This document shows, piece by piece, positions 52,380 to 63,629 of a stretch of DNA of 64,000 bases; positions within the stretch are counted from its first letter, which is position 1, and each line of letters begins with the position of its first letter. Under the pieces are notes generated by a model. It did no database searches, was not told the DNA's origin, and saw only the letters and a program-made list of their open reading frames with translations. This stretch comes from Cordylochernes scorpioides (Eukaryota > Arthropoda > Arachnida > Pseudoscorpiones > Chernetidae): NCBI GenBank assembly GCA_030710605.1, contig CP092880.1:14612454-14676453 (forward strand). Direction: 5' to 3'. The translations under genes were made by a program, and so were the position numbers.

Positions 52380-54953
52380 AACAGTCTTTGATTTCCAGAA
52401 TTAAGTCTGGTCATCTACGGACAATGACTTTCCAGAATGGTTGCAAGGTTTTCTCACTATGTACTAAGTGCAATTCTCAACCTGCAACCCCAAGACACAT
52501 CATTGACTGTTCTCCCAAGGGAAAAACAGTCTTTGATTTCCAGAATTAAGTCTGGTCATCTACGGACAATGACTTTCCAGAATGGTTGCAAGGTTTTCTC
52601 ACTATGTACTAAGTGCAATTCTCAGCCTGCAACCCCAAGACACATCATTGACTGTTCTCCCAAGGGAAAAACAGTCTTTGATTTCCAGAATTAAGTCTGG
52701 TCATCTACGGACAATGACTTTCCAGAATGGTTGCAAGGTTTTCTCACTATGTACTAAGTGCAATTCTCAGCCTGCAACCCCAAGACACATCATTGACTGT
52801 TCTCCCAAGGGAAAAACAGTCTTTGATTTCCAGAATTAAGTCTGGTCATCTACGGACAATGACTTTCCAGAATGGTTGCAAGGTTTTCTCACTATGTACT
52901 AAGTGCAATTCTCAGCCTGCAACCCCAAGACACATCATTGACTGTTCTCCCAAGGGAAAAACAGTCTTTGATTTCCAGAATTAAGTCTGGTCATCTACGG
53001 ACAATGACTTTCCAGAATGGTTGCAAGGTTTTCTCACTATGTACTAAGTGCAATTCTCAGCCTGCAACCCCAAGACACATCATTGACTGTGTTCTCCCAA
53101 GGGAAAAACAGTCTTTGATTTCCAGAATTAAGTCTGGTCATCTACGGACAATGACTTTCCAGAATGGTTGCAAGGTTTTCTCACTATGTACTAAGTGCAA
53201 TTCTCAGCCTGCAACCCCAAGACACATCATTGACTGTTCTCCCAAGGGAAAAACAGTCTTTGATTTCCAGAATTAAGTCTGGTCATCTACGGACAATGAC
53301 TTTCCAGAATGGTTGCAAGGTTTTCTCACTATGTACTAAGTGCAATTCTCAGCCTGCAACCCCAAGACACATCATTGACTGTTCTCCCAAGGGAAAAACA
53401 GTCTTTGATTTCCAGAATTAAGTCTGGTCATCTACGGACAATGACTTTCCAGAATGGTTGCAAGGTTTTCTCACTATGTACTAAGTGCAATTCTCAGCCT
53501 GCAACCCCAAGACACATCATTGACTGTTCTCCCAAGGGAAAAACAGTCTTTGATTTCCAGAATTAAGTCTGGTCATCTACGGACAATGACTTTCCAGAAT
53601 GGTTGCAAGGTTTTCTCACTATGTACTAAGTGCAATTCTCAGCCTGCAACCCCAAGACACATCATTGACTGTTCTCCCAAGGGAAAAACAGTCTTTGATT
53701 TCCAGAATTAAGTCTGGTCATCTACGGACAATGACTTTCCAGAATGGTTGCAAGGTTTCCTCACTATGTACTAAGTGCAATTCTCAGCCTGCAACCCCAA
53801 GACACATCATTGACTGTTCTCCCAAGGGAAAAACAGTCTTTGATTTCCAGAATTAAGTCTGGTCATCTACGGACAATGACTTTCCAGAATGGTTGCAAGG
53901 TTTTCTCACTATGTACTAAGTGCAATTCTCAGCCTGCAACCCCAAGACACATCATTGACTGTTCTCCCAAGGGAAAAACAGTCTTTGATTTCCAGAATTA
54001 AGTCTGGTCATCTACGGACAATGACTTTCCAGAATGGTTGCAAGGTTTTCTCACTATGTACTAAGTGCAATTCTCAGCCTGCAACCCCAAGACACATCAT
54101 TGACTGTTCTCCCAAGGGAAAAACAGTCTTTGATTTCCAGAATTAAGTCTGGTCATCTACGGACAATGACTTTCCAGAATGGTTGCAAGGTTTTCCCACT
54201 ATGTACTAAGTGCAATTCTCAGCCTGCAACCCCAAGACATATCATTGACTGTGTTCTCCCAAGGGAAAAACAGTCTTTGATTTCCAGAATTAAGTCTGGT
54301 CATCTACGGACAATGACTTTCCAGAATGGTTGCAAGGTTTTCTCACTATGTACTAAGTGCAATTCTCAGCCTGCAACCCCAAGACATATCATTGACTGTG
54401 TTCTCCCAAGGGAAAAACAGTCTTTGATTTCCAGAATTAAGTCTGGTCATCTACGGACAATGACTTTCCAGAATGGTTGCAAGGTTTTCTCACTATGTAC
54501 TAAGTGCAATTCTCAGCCTGCAACCCCAAGACATATCATTGACTGTGTTCTCCCAAGCGAAAAACAGTCTTTGATTTCCAGAATTAGGTCTGGTCATCTA
54601 CGGACAATGACTTTCCAGAATGGTTGCAAGGTTTTCTCACTATGTACTAAGTGCAATTCTCAGCCTGCAACCCCAAGACACATCATTGACTGTGTTCTCC
54701 CAAGGGAAAAACAGGCTTTGATTTCCAGACTTAAGTCTGGTCATCTACGGACAATGACTTTCCAGAATGGTTGCAAGGTTTTTCCCACTATGTACTAAGT
54801 GCAATTCTCAGCCTGCAACCCCAAGACATATTATTAACTGTATTGACTCATCCATTGATGAGCTCTACTCTTCCCCGGCAGACACCATCAACAAGCTTCA
54901 CAAGCTTGATACCTTAATATGAATGAGTGGAGATAAGAAAGAAGAAGAAGAAG
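52380..54953 (+). pseudogene. LINE ORF2 C-terminus containing a 17-copy 145/147-bp tandem expansion
   Basis: Each unit encodes ISRIKSGHLRTMTFQNGC and CTKCNSQPATPRHIIDC, a C-x2-C-x8-H-x3-C zinc knuckle of non-LTR ORF2 C-termini. After the last unit the frame runs CIDSSIDELYSSPADT to a stop and an AAG-rich tail. Unit spacing is 145 x4, 147, 145 x7, 147 x4. The 147-bp form (49 codons) keeps frame; the 145-bp form lacks one TG. ATAAGTAG on both sides (52372-52379 and 54954-54961) may be the target duplication. Confidence 0.85.
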
Positions 54954-54961
54954 ATAAGTAG

Positions 54962-55312
54962 AATTTACAGTAAAATAAAATAAAAATACTTTCTAAGCAG
55001 AGTATTATACATTCGGACAGATACACACACGTATAATTCCTAGAATAGATTCCCAAAGTATATTTCTACAGAGAAGTAATTCTAATTATATGTGTGGAAA
55101 AGTAATTAACAATTGAATTAAAAACATGAAATATCTTTCATTAGAAATTATAATATTCGAAGATACAAATGTACCTTTTTTAAAAACAAAGCAATTTAGT
55201 AATGATAAATATATAGAGTTAAATTTGAAGCATAATTTTTACGATTGGGATGAAAGTATATGATAAATAAATAAAATAAATATAACTATTAAAAATTTCA
55301 AAAACAAAGAAA
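54962..55312. other. No recognisable feature
   Basis: AT-rich flank between the LINE array and a family C copy. Confidence 0.5.
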
Positions 55313-55462
55313 GCATATCCTGACCAGGAGCACATATGCTTTTCAGAAGGCAGAGCGCCATCTGGTGGAACAGAAATCAACTAATTCATTGATTTAACCT
55401 GTTCCCTGATATTTGGCCAACCCAATTTCTTGATAAATCAAGAAAATCCATCCACGAATTAT
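55313..55462 (-). repeat. Family C terminal repeat beginning at the hammerhead cleavage site
   Basis: The minus strand starts ...TTCGTGGATGG and runs through all downstream blocks to CCTGGTCAGGATATGC. Nothing of the ribozyme upstream of the two bases before the predicted scissile bond is present. Confidence 0.65.
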
Positions 55463-56105
55463 AATTGAAAAATTATATATTTGTTAGTTGTTTTGCGCAC
55501 ACATAAGAGGGGGGTTTGTTTTTATATATATAATAAATAGAGGGATATAATAGGCTTAAAAAAAAAGAAAACTCCAGCATAGCTTCGGCAGTTACACATC
55601 ATAGGCTGGGTAGAAAAAGGAATAAGCGAAGAATTAGGTTTATAGAAAATAACAAAGACAGAACCATGAAAATAATTTTCCAATAAAGAAAATTAAGCTG
55701 AAGGAAGAAAGAAAAGTTTTTTTTTTCTATCTTTTCACTTGAAGAAAGATGTAGGACTTTATTTTATAATTTTTTATTAAAAGTCCATTTTTGTTATTTT
55801 TATAAAGGCTATTCTAATGGCGATTTAGTGTAAAATGGATGACTCAATATAAGACAAAATGCCAATTAAATGAACCTAAAATATTTACTAATTAAAATTT
55901 GAATAGAGAAAGTAGCAAGTAAAATAAAATCTAAAAGAGAAAGCCCGGCGAGGAGTTGGACTGATCCAAACTGGCAAACCTATTAATGTCACATTTCCCT
56001 AGGTCTTGTAACTATTCATTATTTCAGTGTGTATTAATAATAATATTAATTTAATTATTTTTATTATTTATTATAAGAATAAAACTCACGATAAGTTGCA
56101 GAGAA
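55463..56105. other. No recognisable feature
   Basis: AT-rich, A-run rich. No repeats or frames recognised. Confidence 0.5.
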
Positions 56106-56109
56106 ATAA

Positions 56110-56400
56110 ATAAATGGAAGCCATGGATAGATTGTTGGAACGATGTAGGGAGCTGGCGTGTGAAGACGAGGAACACCGGACATGGAGCACAGGGATACGA
56201 CGACCATAGAAGAGATCCAGGATAACGACCTAGAGCAGATGACAGGAGACCTGACAGACAAGAATGGATCAAGGCCAGGGGACCATCTTATCGAGGAGCC
56301 ACTAGGAGAGGCCATAGAAAGACTCCTGGAGAGCTGCAGGACATCAGGGGACCATATCGGCGAGGGCCACAGCACTGACCAGGAGTCAAGATAGCAAATG
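56110..56400 (+). pseudogene. Unknown coding-like segment, acidic
   Basis: Much more GC-rich than the surroundings. One frame starts MEAMDRLLERCRELACEDEE; after a frame change 56182-56394 reads MEHRDTTTIEEIQDND and ends GEAIERLLESCRTSGDH and a stop. RLLERCRELACEDEEH and RLLESCRTSGDHIGEGH look like two copies of one motif. An AATAAAG lies at about 56518. No family recognised; it could be an exon or retroelement ORF debris. Confidence 0.35.
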
Positions 56401-56564
56401 TAAATATCTTCGTTTACTTTTCCTGTTGTTATTTATTGAAGTTGTAAAAAAAAAAATATGTAAATAGATTGACCATTCGCTACACTTTTTAGAGAAAAAC
56501 TTGTAACCGTTTTGAAAAATAAAGTTATTTATTATTATGATTAATGTTAATATTATTATACTAA

Positions 56565-56843
56565 TTGAAGAAAGGAATGAAAATCATAAGGGTTAGACCA
56601 AATGGAAAGAGAATGGTACTCAGGCGGGCCTCTTCAGATGAAGACCTGAGTGATAGTGTTGGCCACGTTAGCTTACATGACTACCTTACCAATCCTCTTC
56701 AACCAAGAAATAGGACTATTGGAATGGCAATAGTAGATATACAGACTATCTTAGATATACTGTTTAATGCCAGAACCCCTTATCTTACCTCTTCTACTAA
56801 AAAAAAAATGGATTTATTGAAAGAGAATCAGAACATTTTTTAA
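56565..56843 (+). CDS. Hypothetical 92-residue frame with conserved basic/acidic module
   Basis: MKKGMKIIRVRPNGKRMV then LRRASSDEDLSDSVG, followed by a hydrophobic part (IGMAIVDIQTILDIL) and a Lys/Asn-rich end. The module recurs at 3640-3755 on the minus strand with only synonymous differences over about 20 codons. RRASSDED resembles a basic phosphosite, but that is only a resemblance. No family recognised. Confidence 0.4.
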   Translation: MKKGMKIIRVRPNGKRMVLRRASSDEDLSDSVGHVSLHDYLTNPLQPRNRTIGMAIVDIQTILDILFNARTPYLTSSTKKKMDLLKENQNIF

Positions 56844-57101
56844 AGATTATCTTAGCTATAATGCAATTTACCGTTAATATAGTAATTTTCTGAAACAGAA
56901 AATAAGGAAATATAGAAATTATTCAAATATAAATCTAAATAGTAGATAAATGGACCTAGACCTATTACAAGGGTCACTACAAACGTTTTTTCAATCTGTA
57001 ATATACCTTATAATAATATTTTATAATATACTCTGTTTAATTAATTTATTTTTGATTGTTTGGATTGGGCAGCACTGTAATGATTGTTGTTGTTAGAATA
57101 T

Positions 57102-57291
57102 TGCCACGTGGAAAATTAGGGAAGACAAAAACTTCAGGAGGGGACAGCAATTTATTTCAGGCAAGGACAAACTATGAATTGTAAACAAAAGATAAGCCAC
57201 GAGGAAATTTACAGAGTCGCAAGATATAAACATAAAAAAATGACCACTCTGTTAATAAAAAAATAATAAAATTAATAAATACCATGTTACA
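57102..57291 (-). mobile_element. Solo LTR, family G
   Basis: 190 bp, minus strand TGTAACATGG...CCACGTGGCA, flanked by ATAT (57098-57101 and 57292-57295). Confidence 0.78.
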
Positions 57292-57295
57292 ATAT

Positions 57296-58050
57296 ATTAA
57301 AAAGTGTATGTTTAACATTAGAAAGATATATAATTAAAATTTGTTTATTAATTTGGTAAAGCTTATTTATTTATTTAATCAAAGAGGAACATTACACAAT
57401 CAATATCAAATAATTAAAATATTAAAAAATAAATTATACCATTAAAATATTATTATTGAGCATGAGTCATTTAATAATGATTGCGTAAATATGCTTAACA
57501 TGTGAAGAAATAATAGAAAAAAAAATCACGGGACGAGTTAAATAGACGTTCAATTTATACAGATAAATCCTATAATTAGTATTTTCATTTTAAAGACCAT
57601 TCAATTTTGATATTGTGATTGCTGACAATGCGATGACAAAATTGTGAAAAGTATTAAATTATTCCTTATCAATCCGCTCCATTAAAAAATATACTCTTAT
57701 CTATATTTTGTTTATACAATGATCTTTTCATTTTAAAAGTAGTAAATTCCTATTTTCAGCAAATAGATATTATATAAAATAGCAGAAGTCCAACCTCTCC
57801 TCTACGTGGCGGGCGGGAGAAGCAGCACAAGTAAGGGACTGCCCTGTAGTACGGAGTCGTGAGCCCCGAGCTGCTACGGTAACCGTGAACAGGGAACTCT
57901 GAAATGTAGCTGACTAATGGGGCAATGCCTCCCCCCCCCACCCCCCCCCCCCCCTTCCCCTTTCAATGGAGAAAATTTGGACAAGACACCACCACAGCAA
58001 AACAACCAAAAATATTAAAATATTTTGAAAATAGAGCAATCCATATTTAA
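57296..58050. other. Unassigned, with GC-rich block and poly-C
   Basis: 57785-57910 is GC-rich and unlike its surroundings; I tested it by eye against 5S rRNA and U1 without a match. 57930-57960 is nearly pure C. Confidence 0.4.
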
Positions 58051-58195
58051 TTCATTAGATAATAAAAGGCATATATTGGATGGCATATATATAAGGCATA
58101 TATGTAATGCCTCGATAAAGGTTGGCGTTCAGCCAGCCGAAATATTGGCAAAATTAATATTTTATAAAATCCAATATATGCCTTTTATTATCTAA
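58050..58195. repeat. Penelope-type terminal repeat with inverted arms and stem-loop
   Basis: Arms GATAATAAAAGGCATATATT (58056 onward) and the complement (ending about 58191) enclose CTCGATAAAGGTTGGC-GTTCA-GCCAGCC-GAAATATTGG. The 7-bp stem followed by GAAA recalls hammerhead stem II. Confidence 0.5.
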
Positions 58196-58489
58196 TATAT
58201 ATTAAAATATAAAAAACCTCATTAAAAAAATTACATCTCCGATTACTCTATTCCTTTATTCTTTTTGATTGAGGAATATCTGGTTTGATACCCCGAGGTT
58301 GTTTTTTTTTTTTTTGGACAAGCTCATGTCGTGTCAAGCCATTTATAAGCTTGGTCCCTTGTTAAATCTTGCCATTAACATTTAATGATATTTAATGATG
58401 AATTCGGAATATTCACCTCAAACATAATAATATAAACTTATTTATAATCATTTTTGGTTTTTATTTTGCTCTTCATTATTTTCTATAAA

Positions 58490-58664
58490 CAGTAGAACCT
58501 CCCTTTAGCAGACACCCCGCTAGCAGACACCTCTCCACAAAGGACAGTTTTCATTTGCAAAATTAATATTTTTACAATTTAGTAACTCTCCGGTAAGAGG
58601 ACACTTCTCCCATAAGGATACTTTGGCTCTGCAATTAGGTGTCCTTTACAGGAAGGTTCTACTG
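58490..58664 (+). mobile_element. pogo-like MITE
   Basis: CAGTAGAACCTCCCTTTAGC at the left, GGTTCTACTG then TA at the right. Internal copies of the theme (GACACCTCTCCAC). Same family as 34711-34872 and 18309. Confidence 0.75.
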
Positions 58665-58829
58665 TATATAGAAACGCGCCCAGATGTGGAAAATTCAGTT
58701 TTTTTCCTGTGGGCATTAATGTGTACTTCTCTGAGTCCTGACCATTCAGTTACCCTACTTTTTTATTGGTGATATTGTGATCTAGGTTATGGGTGGAGTT
58801 TTTGGGTCCATTATTCAGTTGTTTTGTAG

Positions 58830-59560
58830 ATATAAATAGCACATTTTTTCAATATATTTTGTATAAAGATCATCTTGATATTGTACATAGAAGTATTTGT
58901 CCTTGAAGAGCAGAATATTTTGCTCGAAAGGTGTCAAAAAAACAAAATTAAAAGAAACTCTTTACTTGAATTTTATTTTTCCTTTTTCAAATAGAAAGTG
59001 TGTAATTATGTAAAAACTCAGGGTTTGGTAAATGTTTTTTACCACAATTGTAAATTATACACGATAGAGAGGGATATACGTATATAAGCGTTTTTCGTCA
59101 CTAAGTGAACGGTCTCATCATGGAGTGTTCAGAAAGTTGTAAATGTATAATACAAAATGGACACATATTCAATCTCAAACAAGCAATAGCCCATTACCAC
59201 GACATAAAGAGCAAGCAACAACGATTATTCCTGGAAGCACTGGTATCATCAAAAATAAATAGCATCAATAGAAAAATAGACCTACCCACCCAATATAACA
59301 ATATCCCTGACAAATTATCTATAAATGAATATTTCATCCCATTATAATATCTATTATTTTAGCTGTAAACAGTCTGTTGCATGCCCACGAGAGCACATAC
59401 CAATAACACATTTTTCAATTATTTCTGTATAAAGATCATTTTGATATTGTATATAGAAGTATTTGCCTGTTGAAGAGCAGAAATTTGCTCGAAGGCTTGC
59501 TAAAACCAAAAATAAAAACTCTTTACCTTAATTATTTTTATTCTTCCTTTTTTCAAGCAA
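58830..59560 (+). mobile_element. Internally deleted Penelope-like element between two terminal repeats
   Basis: Direct repeats at about 58830-58985 and 59404-59560 share GTATAAAGATCAT, TTGATATTGTA, AGAAGTATTTG and a stem-loop GAGC...GCTC-GAA. Between them 59105-59347 encodes 80 residues, NGHIFNLKQAIAHYHD, KQQRLFLEALVSSKIN, SINRKIDLP, matching the C-terminal end of the Penelope GIY-YIG endonuclease. The RT and the GIY-YIG start are missing. The stem-loop is CTGTTGAAGAGC...GCTCGAAG in the right copy, a hammerhead relative. Confidence 0.65.
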
Positions 59561-59647
59561 AATTTTAGATATAATTATGCATAGTGCGATCAATAATTAC
59601 CAGGAATGCTAAATATTTAAATAAATACAAAAGTATAATAAAGTTTT

Positions 59648-61140
59648 ATTTAAAATTTCTCAAAATAATCACCGTCACTATTTATACACTCGTTCCATCT
59701 TTTTTTCCAGATATCAAAACACCTCTGAAAATCCTCATCTTTCAGGCTTTTCAAAATATTCTTCGTATTCTCCTTTATTTCAGGTATTGAGTCAAATTGA
59801 TGTCCTTTTGAGACTTTTTTAATATTAGGGTGAAGGATAAAGTCGTTGGAAGCAAGGTTAGGAGAATAGGGTGGATGGGGTAGTAAAGCAATTCCGTGTT
59901 TAGCCAAATAGAGTTGTACAGTAACGGCCGTATGTGGCCATGCGTTGTCATGATGCAAGAATACATTTTTCTGATGCCATTTTTCGGGTCGTTTCTGACA
60001 CACAGCCTCCCTTAAACGTCGCAATGCATCAAGATAGTAATGTTGATTAATGGTCTGACCCTCGGGCACGAATTCATAGTGTACCAATCCCTTTACATCA
60101 CAGAAAGTGATAAGAAGACACTTAAGCTTCGATTTGATCATTCACTGGCTTGATTGCCTCTTAGTCTCGGGATCATATCCATACACCCATGTTTTATCTT
60201 CCGTGATAACATTATTGAGCCAATGGAGATCAGAATTAAAAAACATTACGACCATGTTTTTGTACATTTCTTTGCGATGCTCTTTCTGCTCATTCGTTAA
60301 GAGATGTGGGACAAATTTAGCCAGGGATCGTTTAAGATGCAGATCATTCTTTATGATGGTTTGGCATGTTCCAAAAGAGATATGCAAGTCTTATGATAGC
60401 TCTCTGATAGTTATTCTTGGGTTTTCTTTGATAGATGACTTGATTTTGAGTGCATTTTCGGGGTTTCTTATCGATAAAGGTCTGCCAGTATGTAGATAAT
60501 CCTTGACGCTTGTTCGACCAGCTTTAAATCGTGAAAACCATTCAAATGTCCTCGATTGTGATAAGGTATCTTCTTTAAAAGCCTGCTTCAACATTTGAAA
60601 TTATTCGTAAGCTGTTTTTTTCCATTTAAAAGCAAAATTCTATGCAGACTCTCTGTTTTTTAATACAGTCCATACTGAAGTTAGAAAATGTTTTGATATA
60701 CTCGAGCTTATAAATTCGACAAAACGTGAGCGCGTGCGTCTGTGTGATCAATATTTTTCTATGTGTTGATAAATAACCGTAGACCACCTCCTCTTCACTT
60801 GCCCAACCTTCCAATACCAAAGATTCCAGACAGCCACTCTCCTAGGTATTACCAACATATGTCCAGCATCCCTAGAAAATCTCCCAAGAAAGAAATCTGC
60901 CTGGCGACACCTCATTAATTGGACTTCCACTGGCATTGTATATAAATCCAAGAAGACTTAGGTCAGAAGGACATCCCGGGTAGATGGCGACTTCTGTACG
61001 CTCCAGGAACCTGGGTTACTTAAATAAATAATAATAATAATGTTGATAAATGTTTTATCTAAACGGTCTTTATAAAATTATTTCATTATTTTGAATATTT
61101 TACGTGATCCAGTCTCATACCTGGAAATTATTGATCACAC
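59648..61140 (-). pseudogene. mariner (DD34D) transposase, copy 2, dead and interrupted by a LINE
   Basis: Minus-strand pieces: HTH (FEWFSRFKAGRTSVKDYLHT, GRPLSIRN), GTCQTIIKNDLHLKRSLAKF, VITEDKTWVYGYDPETKRQS (first Asp), FVPEGQTINQHYYLDALRR, FLHHDNAWPHTAV (second Asp), HPPYSPNLASNDF (third Asp changed to Asn) and WNECINSDGDYFEKF at the C-terminus. Two frame breaks. Same family as 45733-46990. Confidence 0.9.
60775..61040 (+). mobile_element. 5'-truncated LINE inserted in mariner copy 2
   Basis: Flanked by TGTTGATAAAT (60764-60774 and 61041-61051). Encodes DHLLFTCPTFQYQRFQ, a LINE ORF2 C-terminal zinc-knuckle end, and finishes with AATAATAATAATAA. Mariner copy 1 shows the empty site. Different family from the LINE at 26416. 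Confidence 0.88.
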
Positions 61141-61374
61141 GTTGTATATAAATAAATTTAATATTATAATATACAATTAGTTAGAGAAGTAGATCTATAT
61201 ATGTGTCAACAAGTAAAAATTCCCAACATGTTGAGGAGGGAAAATTATGGGAATGTAATCAATGATGGTAGTTTCAATTGTGTGCATATATCAATAAATT
61301 GTATATCATTCTGTATAATATGTTTGATATATGGGAAGATATCTGGATATGTAAAGGTGAATTCTCACTATATG
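61141..61374. other. No recognisable feature
   Basis: AT-rich spacer between mariner copy 2 and the satellite. Confidence 0.5.
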
Positions 61375-61924
61375 TAGTGTGTAGATAGAATTTTAAAAAA
61401 TATATTGTAGATATAATTCAATATGAATAAATTACACTAAATACAGTTTGATATATAGAAGTGTTATATATATATATGTAGTGACAGCATAGGAAGACAT
61501 GCTATATATAGATAGAATTGTAATAGCAGGTAGTGTGTAGTTGAAGTAAATGTAATATAAGAGATTGTAGATGTAATTAACTTACACTAAACACAGTGTG
61601 ATATATAGAAGTGTTATATATATATATGTAGTGACAGCATAGGAAGACATGCTATATATAGATATAATTGTAATAGCAGGTAGTGTGTAGTTGAAGTAAA
61701 TGTAATATAAGAGATTGTAGATGTAATTAACTTACACTAAACACAGTGTGATATATAGAAGTGTTATATATATATATATATATATATGTAGTGACAGCAT
61801 AGGAAGACATGCTATATATAGATAGAATTGTAATAGCAGGTAGTGTGTAGTTGAAGTAAATGTAATATAAGAGATTGTAGATGTAATTAACTTACACTAA
61901 ACACAGTGTGATATATAGAAGTGT

Positions 61925-61955
<31 letters not shown>

Positions 61956-63595
61956 ACAGCATAGGAAGACATGCTATATATAGATAGAATTGTAATAGCA
62001 GGTAGTGTGTAGTTGAAGTAAATGTAATATAAGAGATTGTAGATGTAATTAACTTACACTAAACACAGTGTGATATATAGAAGTGTTATATATATATGTA
62101 GTGACAGCATAGGAAGACATGCTATATATAGATAGAATTGTAATAGCAGGTAGTGTGTAGTTGAAGTAAATGTAATATAAGAGATTGTAGATGTAATTAA
62201 CTTACACTAAACACAGTGTGATATATAGAAGTGTTATATATATATATGTAGTGACAGCATAGGAAGACATGCTATATATAGATATAATTGTAATAGCAGG
62301 TAGTGTGTAGTTGAAGTAAATGTAATATAAGAGATTGTAGATGTAATTAACTTACACTAAACACAGTGTGATATATAGAAGTGTTATATATATATATATG
62401 TAGTGACAGCATAGGAAGACATGCTATATATAGATAGAATTGTAATAGCAGGTAGTGTGTAGTTGAAGTAAATGTAATATAAGAGATTGTAGATGTAATT
62501 AACTTACACTAAACACAGTGTGATATATAGAAGTGTTATATATATATGTAGTGACAGCATAGGAAGACATGCTATATATAGATAGAATTGTAATAGCAGG
62601 TAATGTGTGGATAGAAGTAAATGTAATATAAGAGATTGTAGATGTAATTAACTTACACTAAACACAGTGTGATATATAGAAGTGTTATATATATATGTAG
62701 TGACAGCATAGGAAGACATGCTATATATAGATAGAATTGTAATAGCAGGTAGTGTGTAGTTGAAGTAAATGTAATATAAGAGATTGTAGATGTAATTAAA
62801 TTACACTAAACACAGTGTGATATATAGAAGTGTTATATATATATGTAGTGACAGCATAGGAAGACATGCTATATATAGATATAATTGTAATAGCAGGTAG
62901 TGTGTAGTTGAAGTAAATGTAATATAAGAGATTGTAGATGTAATTAACTTACACTAAACACAGTGTGATATATAGAAGTGTTATATATATATATATATAT
63001 ATATGTAGTGACAGCATAGGAAGACATGCTATATATAGATAGAATTGTAATAGCAGGTAGTGTGTAGTTGAACTAAATGTAATATAAGAGATTGTAGATG
63101 TAATTAAATTACACTAAATACAGTTTGATATATAGAAGTGTTAATATTTATATATGTAGTGACAGCATAGGAAGACATGCTATATATAGATAGAATTGTA
63201 ATAGCAGGTAGTGTGTAGTTGAACTAAATGTAATATAAGAGATTGTAGATGTAATTAACTTACACTAAACACAGTGTGATATATAGAAGTGTTATATATA
63301 TATATATGTAGTGACAGCATAGGAAGACATGCTATATATAGATAGAATTGTAATAGCAGGTAGTGTGTAGTTGAACTAAATGTAATATAAGAGATTGTAG
63401 ATGTAATTAAATTACACTAAATACAGTTTGATATATAGAAGTGTTAATATTTATATATGTAGTGACAGCATAGGAAGACATGCTATATATAGATAGAATT
63501 GTAATATCAGGTAGTGTGTAGTTGAAGTAAATGTAATATAAGAGATTGTAGATGTAATTAACTTACACTAAACACAGTGTGATATATAGAAGTGT

Positions 63596-63629
<34 letters not shown>

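Noticed and set aside
52437-53856. Series of 85-residue frames as a gene family
   Set aside because: They are shifted readings of a 145-bp tandem unit derived from a LINE C-terminus.
57785-57910. GC-rich block as a structural RNA gene
   Set aside because: No match by eye to 5S rRNA, U1 or a tRNA fold, and no covarying copy in the window.
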